Notes: a model not told the origin generated them from the sequence alone. A stretch of 10,340 bases of DNA from an uncultured Muribaculaceae bacterium (GCA_910578665.1 CAJTQU010000037.1:1-10340); one strand, 5' to 3'. Positions 1-6,762 are shown, counted from the first letter of the stretch. Translations and numbers: made by a program.

Positions 1-35
1 GCCTATTTATATTGGTCAACAGCCGTTAAGTTTAT

Positions 36-54
36 TTAAGATGCGTCTGCCGTG
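36..54 (+). repeat. Left copy of a 19-bp inverted match shared with the right end of the window
   Basis: TTAAGATGCGTCTGCCGTG here matches 17 of 19 bases of the reverse complement of 10287-10305, with the first 12 bases identical. Both copies are intergenic. A 12-base match is expected by chance a few times in 10 kb, so only the extension to 17/19 and the intergenic placement suggest a dispersed repeat or an element end. No transposase or target-site duplication is visible. Confidence 0.3.
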
Positions 55-75
55 ACTTTTTCCACGACAGACATC
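40..75 (-). other. Stem-loop upstream of the typA promoter
   Basis: GTCTG (45-49) and CGTG (51-54) pair with CACG (63-66) and CAGAC (68-72), and GAT (40-42) can pair with ATC (73-75). The mismatch between 50 and 67 is C/A on the + strand but a U/G wobble on the - strand, so the fold is slightly better as - strand RNA. There is no T-tract after it in either direction. Its role is unknown: it may be the tail of an upstream transcription unit or a dyad near the promoter. The rest of 1-95 shows no gene. Confidence 0.35.
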
Positions 76-95
76 GGGGCTCCAACTTTTTTTTG

Positions 96-103
96 TAATT
101 TTG
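96..103 (+). promoter_or_regulatory. typA promoter, Bacteroidota -7 element
   Basis: TAATTTTG fits the Bacteroidota -7 consensus TAnnTTTG exactly and sits in the context GTAATTTTGCA. Transcription should begin near 110, giving a 5' leader of about 50 nt before the ATG at 161. I see no good -33 TTTG at the expected spacing of about 20 bp. Confidence 0.7.
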
Positions 104-160
104 CAGTCTGAACCAGCCGGACGCGATGTTCGGCCACTAATAGTAGTAACTGATTTTCCA

Positions 161-1957
161 ATGGAGGATATTCGCAATATTGCCATAATTGCCCACGTGG
201 ACCACGGCAAGACAACACTGGTAGATAAAATGCTGCTTGCCGGCCATCTGTTCAGAGACGGACAGTCTACAGGCGAGCTAATACTTGACAACAACGACCT
301 TGAACGCGAACGCGGCATAACGATTCTGTCTAAGAATGTATCTATCAACTATAAAGGCACTAAGATAAATATAATTGACACACCGGGACACGCCGATTTC
401 GGCGGAGAGGTGGAACGCGTGCTAAATATGGCCGACGGATGTCTCTTGCTTGTCGACGCATTCGAGGGTCCCATGCCACAGACCCGTTTTGTCCTTCAGA
501 AAGCTATAGAAATGGGACTAAAACCCGTAGTGGTGATAAATAAGGTGGATAAACCCAACTGCCGCCCCGACGAGGTGCAGGAGATGGTGTTCGACCTTAT
601 GTTCAACCTCAATGCCACCGAAGAGCAACTTGACTTCCCCACCGTCTACGGTTCTGCCAAACAAGGCTGGATGAGCAACGACTGGCACAAACCGGCTGAA
701 GACATAACGGCCGTGCTAGACGCGATAATCAAATACATACCTGCCCCGACACAGATAGAAGGAGATCCGCAGATGCTTATTACATCTCTGGATTTTTCCA
801 GCTATGTAGGGCGAATAGCCATAGGCCGCGTGCACAGAGGCACAATACGCGAAGGAATGGATATCGGTCTGGTCAAAAAAGACGGTTCGGTAGAGAAACA
901 GCGTATAAAGGAACTCCACACTTTCGAAGGCATGGGGCGTAAAAAAGTATCTGAAGTCTCCAGCGGCGATATTTGTGCCATAGTAGGTCTGACAGCATTT
1001 GAAATAGGCGACAGCGTAACCACGATAGAAAACCCCGAGCCGCTGCCAAGAATAGCTATCGACGAACCGACTATGTCGATGACATTCACAATCAACGACT
1101 CTCCATTTTTCGGTAAAGACGGAAAATATGTCACCTCACGCCATATTGCAGACCGCCTCACTCGCGAGCTGGACCGCAATCTGGCATTGCGTGTCACCAA
1201 GTCGGCAGAAGAAGATGTGTGGACAGTGTTCGGACGCGGCGTGCTGCATCTGTCAATCCTTATAGAGACCATGCGCCGGGAGGGCTACGAGTTACAAGTG
1301 GGCCAGCCCCAGGTCATCATCAAAGAAATCGACGGTGTGAAATGCGAGCCTGTAGAGGCGCTCACTATAAACGTGCCGGAAGAATATTCGTCAAAGATCG
1401 TGGACATGGTCACACGGCGAAAAGGAGAGATCGTGAGCATGGAGACCCAGAACGACCGGTTGCACATAGAGTTCCACATACCGGCACGAGGAATAATAGG
1501 CCTGCGCAACAATGTGCTGACAGCCACTGCCGGCGAAGCTATCATGGCTCACCGATTCCTAGAATACCAGCCATGGAAAGGCAACATCGAACGCCGCACC
1601 AACGGCTCTCTGATAGCAATGGAGGGGGGCACTGCCTATGCCTATGCCATAGACAAACTGCAAGACCGAGGCAGATTCTTCATATTTCCACAAGAGGAAG
1701 TATATGCCGGCCAGGTGGTGGGCGAAAATGCCAAAGACAACGATATTGTTGTCAATGTGACAAAAAGCAAAAAACTCACCAATATGCGTGCTTCCGGAGC
1801 CGATGACAAAGCCCGTATAATACCTCCGGTAGTGTTCAGCCTGGAAGAGGCTCTCGAATATATCAAAGAGGATGAATATGTGGAAGTTACTCCGCACCAT
1901 ATCCGTCTGCGCAAAGTAATACTGGACGAGCTGGAGCGCAAACGCGCCAACCGCTGA
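161..1957 (+). CDS. typA: Ribosome-associated translational GTPase TypA/BipA
   Basis: TypA/BipA is an EF-G-like GTPase that binds the ribosome at the elongation-factor site. In other bacteria it supports 50S assembly and growth at low temperature or under stress. The 598-residue product is full length for the family (about 600). All G motifs are visible: G1 AHVDHGKT (11-18), G2 RGITI (51-55), G3 DTPGH (73-77), G4 NKVD (127-130) and G5 SAK (165-167). The beta-barrel domain II, EF-G III/V-like domains and the BipA-specific C-terminal domain follow (for example ARGIIGLRN and the later TNMRASGADD). The ATG at 161 is chosen because MEDIRNIAIIAHVDHGKTT is the normal family N-terminus. An in-frame TTG at 101 lies inside the promoter. 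The gene is monocistronic and convergent with the next gene across 49 bp, where no terminator is evident. Confidence 0.97.
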   Translation: MEDIRNIAIIAHVDHGKTTLVDKMLLAGHLFRDGQSTGELILDNNDLERERGITILSKNVSINYKGTKINIIDTPGHADFGGEVERVLNMADGCLLLVDAFEGPMPQTRFVLQKAIEMGLKPVVVINKVDKPNCRPDEVQEMVFDLMFNLNATEEQLDFPTVYGSAKQGWMSNDWHKPAEDITAVLDAIIKYIPAPTQIEGDPQMLITSLDFSSYVGRIAIGRVHRGTIREGMDIGLVKKDGSVEKQRIKELHTFEGMGRKKVSEVSSGDICAIVGLTAFEIGDSVTTIENPEPLPRIAIDEPTMSMTFTINDSPFFGKDGKYVTSRHIADRLTRELDRNLALRVTKSAEEDVWTVFGRGVLHLSILIETMRREGYELQVGQPQVIIKEIDGVKCEPVEALTINVPEEYSSKIVDMVTRRKGEIVSMETQNDRLHIEFHIPARGIIGLRNNVLTATAGEAIMAHRFLEYQPWKGNIERRTNGSLIAMEGGTAYAYAIDKLQDRGRFFIFPQEEVYAGQVVGENAKDNDIVVNVTKSKKLTNMRASGADDKARIIPPVVFSLEEALEYIKEDEYVEVTPHHIRLRKVILDELERKRANR

Positions 1958-2006
1958 CCGAGCTTACAGCATATGTGTGCAACCGCATTACAGCCGGAGG
2001 CCGCGA

Positions 2007-3593
2007 CTATCCGCAATAGTTCCGGTCATCGGCTGAATTTTCAGGCAACAGGAATACACGGCGCATAGCCGCACGCAATTCCCGGGCATAACGGTCGTGT
2101 CCCTTTAACACTGAAAGCACTCCGCTAATATATTCATTGCGGTTGGCATATCCAAGTAAACCGGCCACCTGGCTATCAGGCAGCATCGGTTTATGATTGA
2201 ACACCCGCAGCACGCCGGGATAATCAGCATTACGGTATATCGCGTCAAACTCCGCCATCAATTCATCATACTGGGCACGCACATTGATTATAGACGGAAG
2301 CGAACGCAGGTGGCGTTCCAGTTCGGTAATGGTGCGCACTCTGGCATCACCCCGACATTCCAGCTGGCGCTTCATACGGTGCCGCACATGCTGCAAGACC
2401 TGTTCGCGAAAATGGACCCCGAACATTTTCAGCACCGACCGCTTGACCTTGCCTACCACCCGGTCCGGATTACGTCCGCGCCGGCGCGCCATGATACGCA
2501 CCACATCTTCAAGCAAGAATATATTCTCCACTTCGGCCACTTCGGGCACCATGATATTCTTGCGCCGCAGATACTCTACCTCCTGCGGAGTGCGGCGGTC
2601 ACGGTCCACTATGCCGTAACTGTCCAGATGGTGTATCTGCCGCATATCACAGAAAGAGCGCGTGGCCTCGATAACCTTGTTACAGGAGCCGAGCGGCCGC
2701 ACAGTATGGGCCGGAAAAACCAGCGGATACAGCTTCGCGTCTATACTATGGGTGGCATCACCCTCTATAAACAGCACCGGGCGGCGTGTGCCGGCCAGTC
2801 CTGTAAACAATTCGTCCGGCACACTTCCCTGCGGAAAAGTCTCATAGTTCCAGGCCATTCTACATGCGTCATGACCCTTGACCCATATACAGAAATTGCC
2901 GGTACGGGAATTGACAAACTCTGCATCAGACGTATTGTAGACAAAAGTACAGTCTGGGCGCAGCCCCTCTATGGCATTCCACAAATTATGCAGCATGGCC
3001 GGATGGACAAACATAGACGGAGAGTCGACAAATATAACCCCGTCGCGTGGCGCATACAGCACTGCCGCCACATAATACAACACTGTTTTCTCACCGGAAG
3101 AAAGTTTGATTGTCGATATCAGATTGTCTCCGCCGGGGGTGGCAAACAGGAATCTACCCTGTTCGCGCATTATTTTGTTACCTGGGAAAATATCCTGCCA
3201 TATCTCTACCAGCCTGTCCAGCTTGGTAGGCTCCAGCCTGACATCCGCTCCATCGATAATACGCGCGCTTTTTACAGAAAGAAGATATCTGAATTCATCC
3301 TGGAACAACAGGGCGCCTAGCATGTCCAGCTCTGTATGCAGCCCCTCGGCAGGCAACAGTTTCTCCATGACACGCTGCCTGAACAACCGCAAAACAGAAC
3401 TGTCTTCTGCCGGAGGTGCCACGGCTCCCAGTGCCGACAGGACAAACGCCCTGTCGGCAAACCCGGCCACTAGATAGTTCATAAAACGGGTCTTGCCGGC
3501 ACCGCTGCCGCCCACGATGGTAAGCTGCCGGGCAGCCGGAAATGGCTGCTGCCTCCCTCCGTCGGTACGCGGTGGTAAAAGTATCGTGTCCAT
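2007..3593 (-). CDS. Fused ABC/SMC-like ATPase plus DUF4435 (TOPRIM-like) protein, PARIS AriA-AriB-like architecture
   Basis: The product is 528 residues. The N-terminal half (about 1-265) is an AAA_21/ABC-type ATPase: Walker A GGSGAGKT (28-35), a possible Q-loop around Q98, and an ABC signature LSSGE (164-168). The Walker B strand VIFVD (186-190) is followed by Ser191 instead of the usual catalytic Glu. The switch region reads VYNTSD (218-223), without the usual His. The C-terminal half (from about 271) matches DUF4435, a TOPRIM-like fold, with FIEGD (275-279, acidic E277), IVDRD (328-332, D330 and D332) and EVEN (354-357). The tail from about 365 is helical and basic. The same domain pair forms the two-protein PARIS anti-phage system: AriA ATPase, and AriB, a toxic nuclease released on phage sensing. 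Single-protein versions are known. The ATG at 3593 is chosen because an in-frame upstream extension (to 4034) runs antisense into ribE and across both promoters. Neighbours are housekeeping genes with no mobile element, so a chromosomal non-defence role is also possible. Domain calls are fairly sure; function is inferred. Confidence 0.8.
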   Translation of the reverse strand: MDTILLPPRTDGGRQQPFPAARQLTIVGGSGAGKTRFMNYLVAGFADRAFVLSALGAVAPPAEDSSVLRLFRQRVMEKLLPAEGLHTELDMLGALLFQDEFRYLLSVKSARIIDGADVRLEPTKLDRLVEIWQDIFPGNKIMREQGRFLFATPGGDNLISTIKLSSGEKTVLYYVAAVLYAPRDGVIFVDSPSMFVHPAMLHNLWNAIEGLRPDCTFVYNTSDAEFVNSRTGNFCIWVKGHDACRMAWNYETFPQGSVPDELFTGLAGTRRPVLFIEGDATHSIDAKLYPLVFPAHTVRPLGSCNKVIEATRSFCDMRQIHHLDSYGIVDRDRRTPQEVEYLRRKNIMVPEVAEVENIFLLEDVVRIMARRRGRNPDRVVGKVKRSVLKMFGVHFREQVLQHVRHRMKRQLECRGDARVRTITELERHLRSLPSIINVRAQYDELMAEFDAIYRNADYPGVLRVFNHKPMLPDSQVAGLLGYANRNEYISGVLSVLKGHDRYARELRAAMRRVFLLPENSADDRNYCG

Positions 3594-3625
3594 AGCGTTA
3601 TAAAAAATAATAGAGTATGCAACCG

Positions 3626-3633
3626 TAAAGTTA
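3626..3633 (-). promoter_or_regulatory. Probable promoter of the ATPase-DUF4435 gene
   Basis: Read on the - strand this is TAACTTTA, one base off TAnnTTTG. It lies 32 bp upstream of the ATG at 3593, so the leader would be about 25 nt. It is back to back with the ribE -7 element at 3645-3652. Confidence 0.4.
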
Positions 3634-3644
3634 GCCTTTTTTCG

Positions 3645-3652
3645 TAACTTTG
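3645..3652 (+). promoter_or_regulatory. ribE promoter, Bacteroidota -7 element
   Basis: TAACTTTG is a perfect TAnnTTTG in the context TTTTTTCGTAACTTTGCA, closely resembling the typA promoter. It is 20 bp upstream of the ribE ATG, so the leader is short (about 15 nt) and leaves no room for an FMN riboswitch. Confidence 0.7.
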
Positions 3653-3672
3653 CAAAAAATAATTTGTTTAAA

Positions 3673-4278
3673 ATGTTTTCAGGCATTGTAGAAGAAGCAG
3701 CTTCGGTCGTGGCACTGAAGCGCGAGCAGGGCAATCTGCATATCACACTCAGATGCAGTTTCGCCGACGAATTAAAAATAGACCAAAGCGTGGCACACAA
3801 CGGTGTGTGCCTGACCGTTGTATCTCTTCCGGGAGACGGCACATATACCGTGACCGCAATACAGGAGACACTCAACCGTTCAAACCTGGGCGACCTTGAG
3901 ACTGGCAGCCTGGTCAATCTCGAGCGTTCCATGAAGATGAACGGACGTCTGGACGGACACATAGTGCAGGGCCATGTGGACACCACCGCTGTCTGCACAG
4001 AGGTAGTGGAAGAAGAGGGTAGCTGGCGGTACACTTTCCGCTATGATTTTTCAAAAGAAGATGCCGGAAAAGGATATGTGTGTGTTGAAAAAGGATCAGT
4101 GACAGTCAATGGCGTAAGCCTGACCGTGTGCGAACCGGAGGCTGATAAGTTCTCGGTAGCGATAATCCCCTATACCCACGAGCACACCAACTTCTGCCGT
4201 ATAAAACCAGGGACACGCGTCAATCTAGAATTTGATATAATAGGTAAATACATAGCCCGTATAGGGTCATTAAGTTAA
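3673..4278 (+). CDS. ribE: Riboflavin synthase, alpha subunit
   Basis: This enzyme catalyses the last step of riboflavin synthesis, dismutation of two 6,7-dimethyl-8-ribityllumazine molecules to riboflavin and a pyrimidinedione, in the cytoplasm. The 201-residue product is normal length for the family and consists of two tandem lumazine-binding repeats. Repeat 1 begins with the family N-terminus MFSGIVEE and contains AHNGVCLTV. The linker SMKMNGRLDGHIVQGHVD leads into repeat 2, with VTVNGVSLTV and the ligand-contacting IPYTHEHTNF. The ATG at 3673 is preferred over an in-frame TTG at 3664 because family members start at MF[ST]GIVE. No other riboflavin genes are adjacent, so it appears to be a single-gene unit. 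It is divergent from the ATPase-DUF4435 gene and convergent with the TonB-domain gene. Confidence 0.96.
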   Translation: MFSGIVEEAASVVALKREQGNLHITLRCSFADELKIDQSVAHNGVCLTVVSLPGDGTYTVTAIQETLNRSNLGDLETGSLVNLERSMKMNGRLDGHIVQGHVDTTAVCTEVVEEEGSWRYTFRYDFSKEDAGKGYVCVEKGSVTVNGVSLTVCEPEADKFSVAIIPYTHEHTNFCRIKPGTRVNLEFDIIGKYIARIGSLS

Positions 4279-4281
4279 ACC

Positions 4282-4337
4282 TTATAGTATATTTCAGCGG
4301 CGTGCCATGTTTGGCACGCCGCTGAAATATACTATAA
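4282..4337. terminator. Perfect 26-bp inverted repeat between convergent genes, probable bidirectional terminator
   Basis: The arm 4282-4307 is fully complementary to 4312-4337 around a 4-nt TGTT loop. The centre of the stem is GC-rich (CAGCGGCGTGCCA) and the base is AT-rich. It begins 3 nt after the ribE stop and ends 11 nt from the stop of the opposing gene. Neither side has a T-tract, so it is not a textbook intrinsic terminator, although position and symmetry suit termination or 3'-end protection in both directions. Confidence 0.7.
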
Positions 4338-4348
4338 TCAAAAAAGTC

Positions 4349-4810
4349 TTATTTGCGGAAAGGCACAGCCCTTATCACACGTACCGGCACAGGCACACCG
4401 TTGATCCGCCCGGGATTCCAATTGGGCATCATGCGAAATATGCGCAGTGCCTCCTCATTGAGCGAAGATTCCACCCCTTTAAATACCTGCACATTACTTA
4501 TCCCCCCGTCAACATTGACTATAAACGAGCATATCACACGCCCTTCGATACCGTTTTTATAAGCATGCCTGGGATAGCGGCGGTGCTTGTTAATGAAATT
4601 CACCAGTTTACTGTCTCCGCCAGGGAACGACGGCTTCTGCCACACATAGTCATACTCATAGACCTCTCGATATTCTACCTTAGAACCGTCTGTGCCGACC
4701 GAGACCCTCATGCGGCACGTCTGCGCCGATGCGGAATGGCCGCATGATGCTACGGCTATGGCCGCCAAAGCCATGAAACGGAGTGATATGTGGGTTAGAA
4801 AGTGTGACAT
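4349..4810 (-). CDS. Secreted TonB C-terminal-domain protein
   Basis: The 153-residue product carries a TonB C-terminal domain (PF03544 type) from about residue 61 to the end. Visible landmarks are FPGGDSKLVNFINKH, the RYPRHAYKNGIEGRV segment, VNVDGGISNVQVFKG and the closing NWNPGRINGVPVPVRV. Energy-transducing TonB has an N-terminal membrane anchor and a Pro-rich periplasm-spanning linker. This protein has neither: residues 1-29 look like a cleavable signal peptide (hydrophobic 10-22) with two readings, a lipobox-like VASC ending at C23 or a signal peptidase I site after ASA (29). It is therefore probably periplasmic or lipid-anchored and not coupled to ExbB/ExbD. Many Bacteroidota encode such stand-alone domains of unknown role. 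It is monocistronic and divergent from the porQ operon. Confidence 0.85.
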   Translation of the reverse strand: MSHFLTHISLRFMALAAIAVASCGHSASAQTCRMRVSVGTDGSKVEYREVYEYDYVWQKPSFPGGDSKLVNFINKHRRYPRHAYKNGIEGRVICSFIVNVDGGISNVQVFKGVESSLNEEALRIFRMMPNWNPGRINGVPVPVRVIRAVPFRK

Positions 4811-4873
4811 TTATATTTTCCAGCTTCCCATACAAACCATGTTTATAACAGTGAAGCCAGATTTTTTACGATG

Positions 4874-4905
4874 CAAAATTACGGCAGAATATGCATATAT
4901 GCAAT
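4874..4905 (-). promoter_or_regulatory. Promoter of the TonB-domain gene (-33 and -7)
   Basis: On the - strand the -7 element TAATTTTG (4881-4874) fits TAnnTTTG exactly. ATTG (4905-4902) lies 20 bp upstream, matching three of four bases of the -33 TTTG. The start codon at 4810 is about 57 nt downstream of the expected transcription start. Confidence 0.65.
4892..4903. promoter_or_regulatory. 12-bp dyad TGCATATATGCA, possible operator
   Basis: TGCATATATGCA is a perfect palindrome lying in the spacer of the leftward promoter and touching its -33 box. It is also just upstream of the region driving porQ. Placement suggests a binding site for a dimeric regulator, but an AT-rich dyad of this size can arise by chance. 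Confidence 0.3.
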
Positions 4906-4910
4906 AGCGT

Positions 4911-4918
4911 TAACTTTC
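4911..4918 (+). promoter_or_regulatory. Weak candidate -7 element for the porQ operon
   Basis: TAACTTTC differs from TAnnTTTG only at the last base and would give a leader of about 100 nt before porQ. No convincing -33 box accompanies it, and no better element is visible between here and 5023. Confidence 0.3.
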
Positions 4919-5023
4919 ATTAAACATCGTTACGGCATTTTTTATATCCCACATATCCGAGGCACCGGACACGGGTATACAATATTAGTATTCCGGCAGC
5001 GTTCTAAGATATAGAGAACACCT

Positions 5024-6055
5024 ATGGAGAGATTTCGTTTATCCCGATATATAGCGTTTCTGCTGCTACTCATAACCACGCTGGCCTCCAAGGCTCAAGA
5101 GAAGCAGGAAAAGGCGTCATACAGTTTTTTGGAGATACCTTATTCGTCACACGCATTCGCGCTGGGCGGAGCCGGCATCGCCATAATAGATGACGATGTC
5201 TCACTGTCAGGCACCAATCCAGGCCTGCTCGGTCCCGAAATCGAGAAGCAGGTGTCGTTCAACTACATGCATTATCTGGGTGACAGTAATTTTGCCGGCG
5301 TGCATTACGCCCAGGGCGTAGGCCGGCGCGGCGCGTGGAGCGCCGGCATCCAGTATCTGGGATACGGTTCGGCAGCGTCCACCAATCCGGACGGCACCGA
5401 GGCTGGCTCTTTCTCCATGAAAGACATTGTGGTCAACGGCATGTATTCACATGATTTCACCGACAGACTGCGAGGAGGTATCAATATCAAAATGATATCT
5501 TCAAACTATGAGTCATACTCGGCATTCGCCATGGCTGCCGACCTTGGCTTAAATTACTATAATGAAGAGACCGACATGTCTCTCTCCCTGGTATTGAAAA
5601 ACATGGGCGGACAGTTAAAACGCTTTGACCAGGAATACACCCATTTGCCATTCGACATACAGCTGGGATGGATGCAGCGCCTAGGGACAAGCCCGTTTAT
5701 GCTGTCTGTCACTGCCTGGCATCTGAACAAATGGAGCCTGCCCTACTACACTCATCCTGACAACGGCGGTATGAGCGAGCTTAAAGACAGTTTCTTTTCG
5801 AACCTCATGCGCCATCTCGTATTCGGCCTACAATACTCCCCGTCAGAGCGCTTCTACATAGCGCTGGGATACAACAATAAGACACGCACCGACATGAGCA
5901 CCTACAAACGCAACTTCCTGTCAGGATTCTCAGCCGGATTTGGCTTAAAGGTCAAAGGCTTCGCCCTGGGAGCCAGCTATGCGCAGCCCCACAAGGCAGG
6001 CTCGTCGGTGATGGTCAACCTATCCATGAATATACAAGAATTACTACGCAGATGA
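5024..6055 (+). CDS. porQ: Type IX secretion system outer-membrane protein PorQ
   Basis: PorQ is a FadL/OmpP1-like outer-membrane barrel of the Bacteroidota type IX secretion system. In Porphyromonas gingivalis it holds the surface protein PorZ in the PorU-PorV-PorQ-PorZ attachment complex, which processes and anchors secreted cargo. The 343-residue product fits family length. It has a signal peptide with cleavage likely after A24 (ASKA|Q). The mature N-terminus has the PorV/PorQ pattern YSFLEIPYSSHAFALGGAG followed by DDDVSLSGTNPGLLG. The remainder alternates polar and aromatic residues as expected of beta strands. Immediate linkage to cmk and ispH is, as I recall, the same arrangement as P. 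gingivalis porQ, which supports PorQ over the longer paralogue PorV. The stop overlaps the cmk start (ATGA), so this is the first gene of a five-gene operon. Confidence 0.88.
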   Translation: MERFRLSRYIAFLLLLITTLASKAQEKQEKASYSFLEIPYSSHAFALGGAGIAIIDDDVSLSGTNPGLLGPEIEKQVSFNYMHYLGDSNFAGVHYAQGVGRRGAWSAGIQYLGYGSAASTNPDGTEAGSFSMKDIVVNGMYSHDFTDRLRGGINIKMISSNYESYSAFAMAADLGLNYYNEETDMSLSLVLKNMGGQLKRFDQEYTHLPFDIQLGWMQRLGTSPFMLSVTAWHLNKWSLPYYTHPDNGGMSELKDSFFSNLMRHLVFGLQYSPSERFYIALGYNNKTRTDMSTYKRNFLSGFSAGFGLKVKGFALGASYAQPHKAGSSVMVNLSMNIQELLRR

Positions 6056-6762
6056 AACAGATAATAGTAGCGATCGACGGATATTCGTCGTCAGGCAAAA
6101 GCACCATGGCCAAACATCTAGCCCGAGCGGCAGGCTATGCCTATGTAGACAGCGGGGCCATGTACCGCGCCGTCACCCTGTATGCCATGCGCCACGGCAT
6201 GATAGCGGATGACGGCACTCCGGACAGCAACACGCTCGCACAGGCTCTGCCCGAAATCGAGATAACATTCCAAGTCCGGCAGGCCGGCGAAGCCAGCCGC
6301 ACCTGCCTGAACGGCGAGGATGTTGAAGACGAAATACGCTCGCTGGCCGTATCAAACCATGTAAGTCCCATAGCGGCACTACCAGAGGTGAGACACCGCA
6401 TAACCGCTCTACTGCGCGGTTTCGGACATAATAAAGGAATAGTGATGGACGGCCGCGACATAGGCACCACCGTGTTTCCCGATGCCGAGATGAAAGTATT
6501 TGTTGACGCATCGCCGGAAATAAGAGCCAGACGCCGCCATGAAGAACTAACTGCCAAGGGCAAACAGGCAGACTACGGCGATGTGCTGAAAAACATTCTA
6601 GAACGCGACAACATAGACAAAAACCGCAAAGACAGCCCCCTGCAGCAGGCGGCAGACGCCGTGGTGCTATGCAATGACGATATGTCTATAGAAGAACAGC
6701 ACAAATGGCTAATGAATCTGTTCAAACTACGCAGCACCGATGATTCCGCGCATAGAGATTGA
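6052..6762 (+). CDS. cmk: Cytidylate (CMP/dCMP) kinase
   Basis: Cmk phosphorylates CMP and dCMP with ATP, recycling cytidine nucleotides for RNA, DNA and phospholipid synthesis. The 236-residue product is of normal bacterial length. It shows the P-loop GYSSSGKST (10-18), the CMP-binding segment VDSGAMYRA (32-40), the conserved VMDGRDIGTTVFPDA segment and the lid-region pattern RDNIDKNRKDSPL. The ATG at 6052 overlaps the porQ stop in ATGA, which favours translational coupling. Its 3' end overlaps ispH by 23 nt. Confidence 0.96.
   Translation: MKQIIVAIDGYSSSGKSTMAKHLARAAGYAYVDSGAMYRAVTLYAMRHGMIADDGTPDSNTLAQALPEIEITFQVRQAGEASRTCLNGEDVEDEIRSLAVSNHVSPIAALPEVRHRITALLRGFGHNKGIVMDGRDIGTTVFPDAEMKVFVDASPEIRARRRHEELTAKGKQADYGDVLKNILERDNIDKNRKDSPLQQAADAVVLCNDDMSIEEQHKWLMNLFKLRSTDDSAHRD

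Noticed and set aside
101..160. TTG-started 20-residue N-terminal extension of TypA
   Set aside because: The TTG is part of the -7 promoter element, and TypA proteins begin at the MEDIRNIAIIAHVDHGK position.
1219..1806. A 195-codon frame on + within typA, and several antisense frames over typA and cmk
   Set aside because: All overlap strongly conserved genes in other frames and give Arg/Ser/His-rich translations typical of shadow frames in GC-balanced coding DNA.
1958..2006. Possible terminator between convergent typA and the ATPase gene
   Set aside because: The 49 bp hold only short imperfect pairings and no T-run on either strand; termination may occur inside the opposing gene.
2193..3320. 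A 375-codon open frame on + opposite the ATPase-DUF4435 gene
   Set aside because: It is a shadow of the real - strand gene; the translation is His/Tyr/Arg-rich without recognisable motifs, while the opposite strand has clear domains.
2007..3593. Mobile-element or defence-island insertion carrying the ATPase-DUF4435 gene
   Set aside because: There is no integrase, transposase, tRNA, terminal repeat or target duplication around it, and base composition looks like its neighbours; only the domain content suggests defence.
3594..3672. Possible FMN riboswitch upstream of ribE
   Set aside because: The -7 element leaves a leader of only about 15 nt, far too short for the aptamer, and no conserved FMN elements are present.
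3594..4034. In-frame 147-residue upstream extension of the ATPase-DUF4435 gene
   Set aside because: It runs antisense through the first part of ribE and across both promoters, has low-complexity Ser/Arg composition, and the ATG at 3593 gives a normal ATPase N-terminus 27 residues before Walker A.
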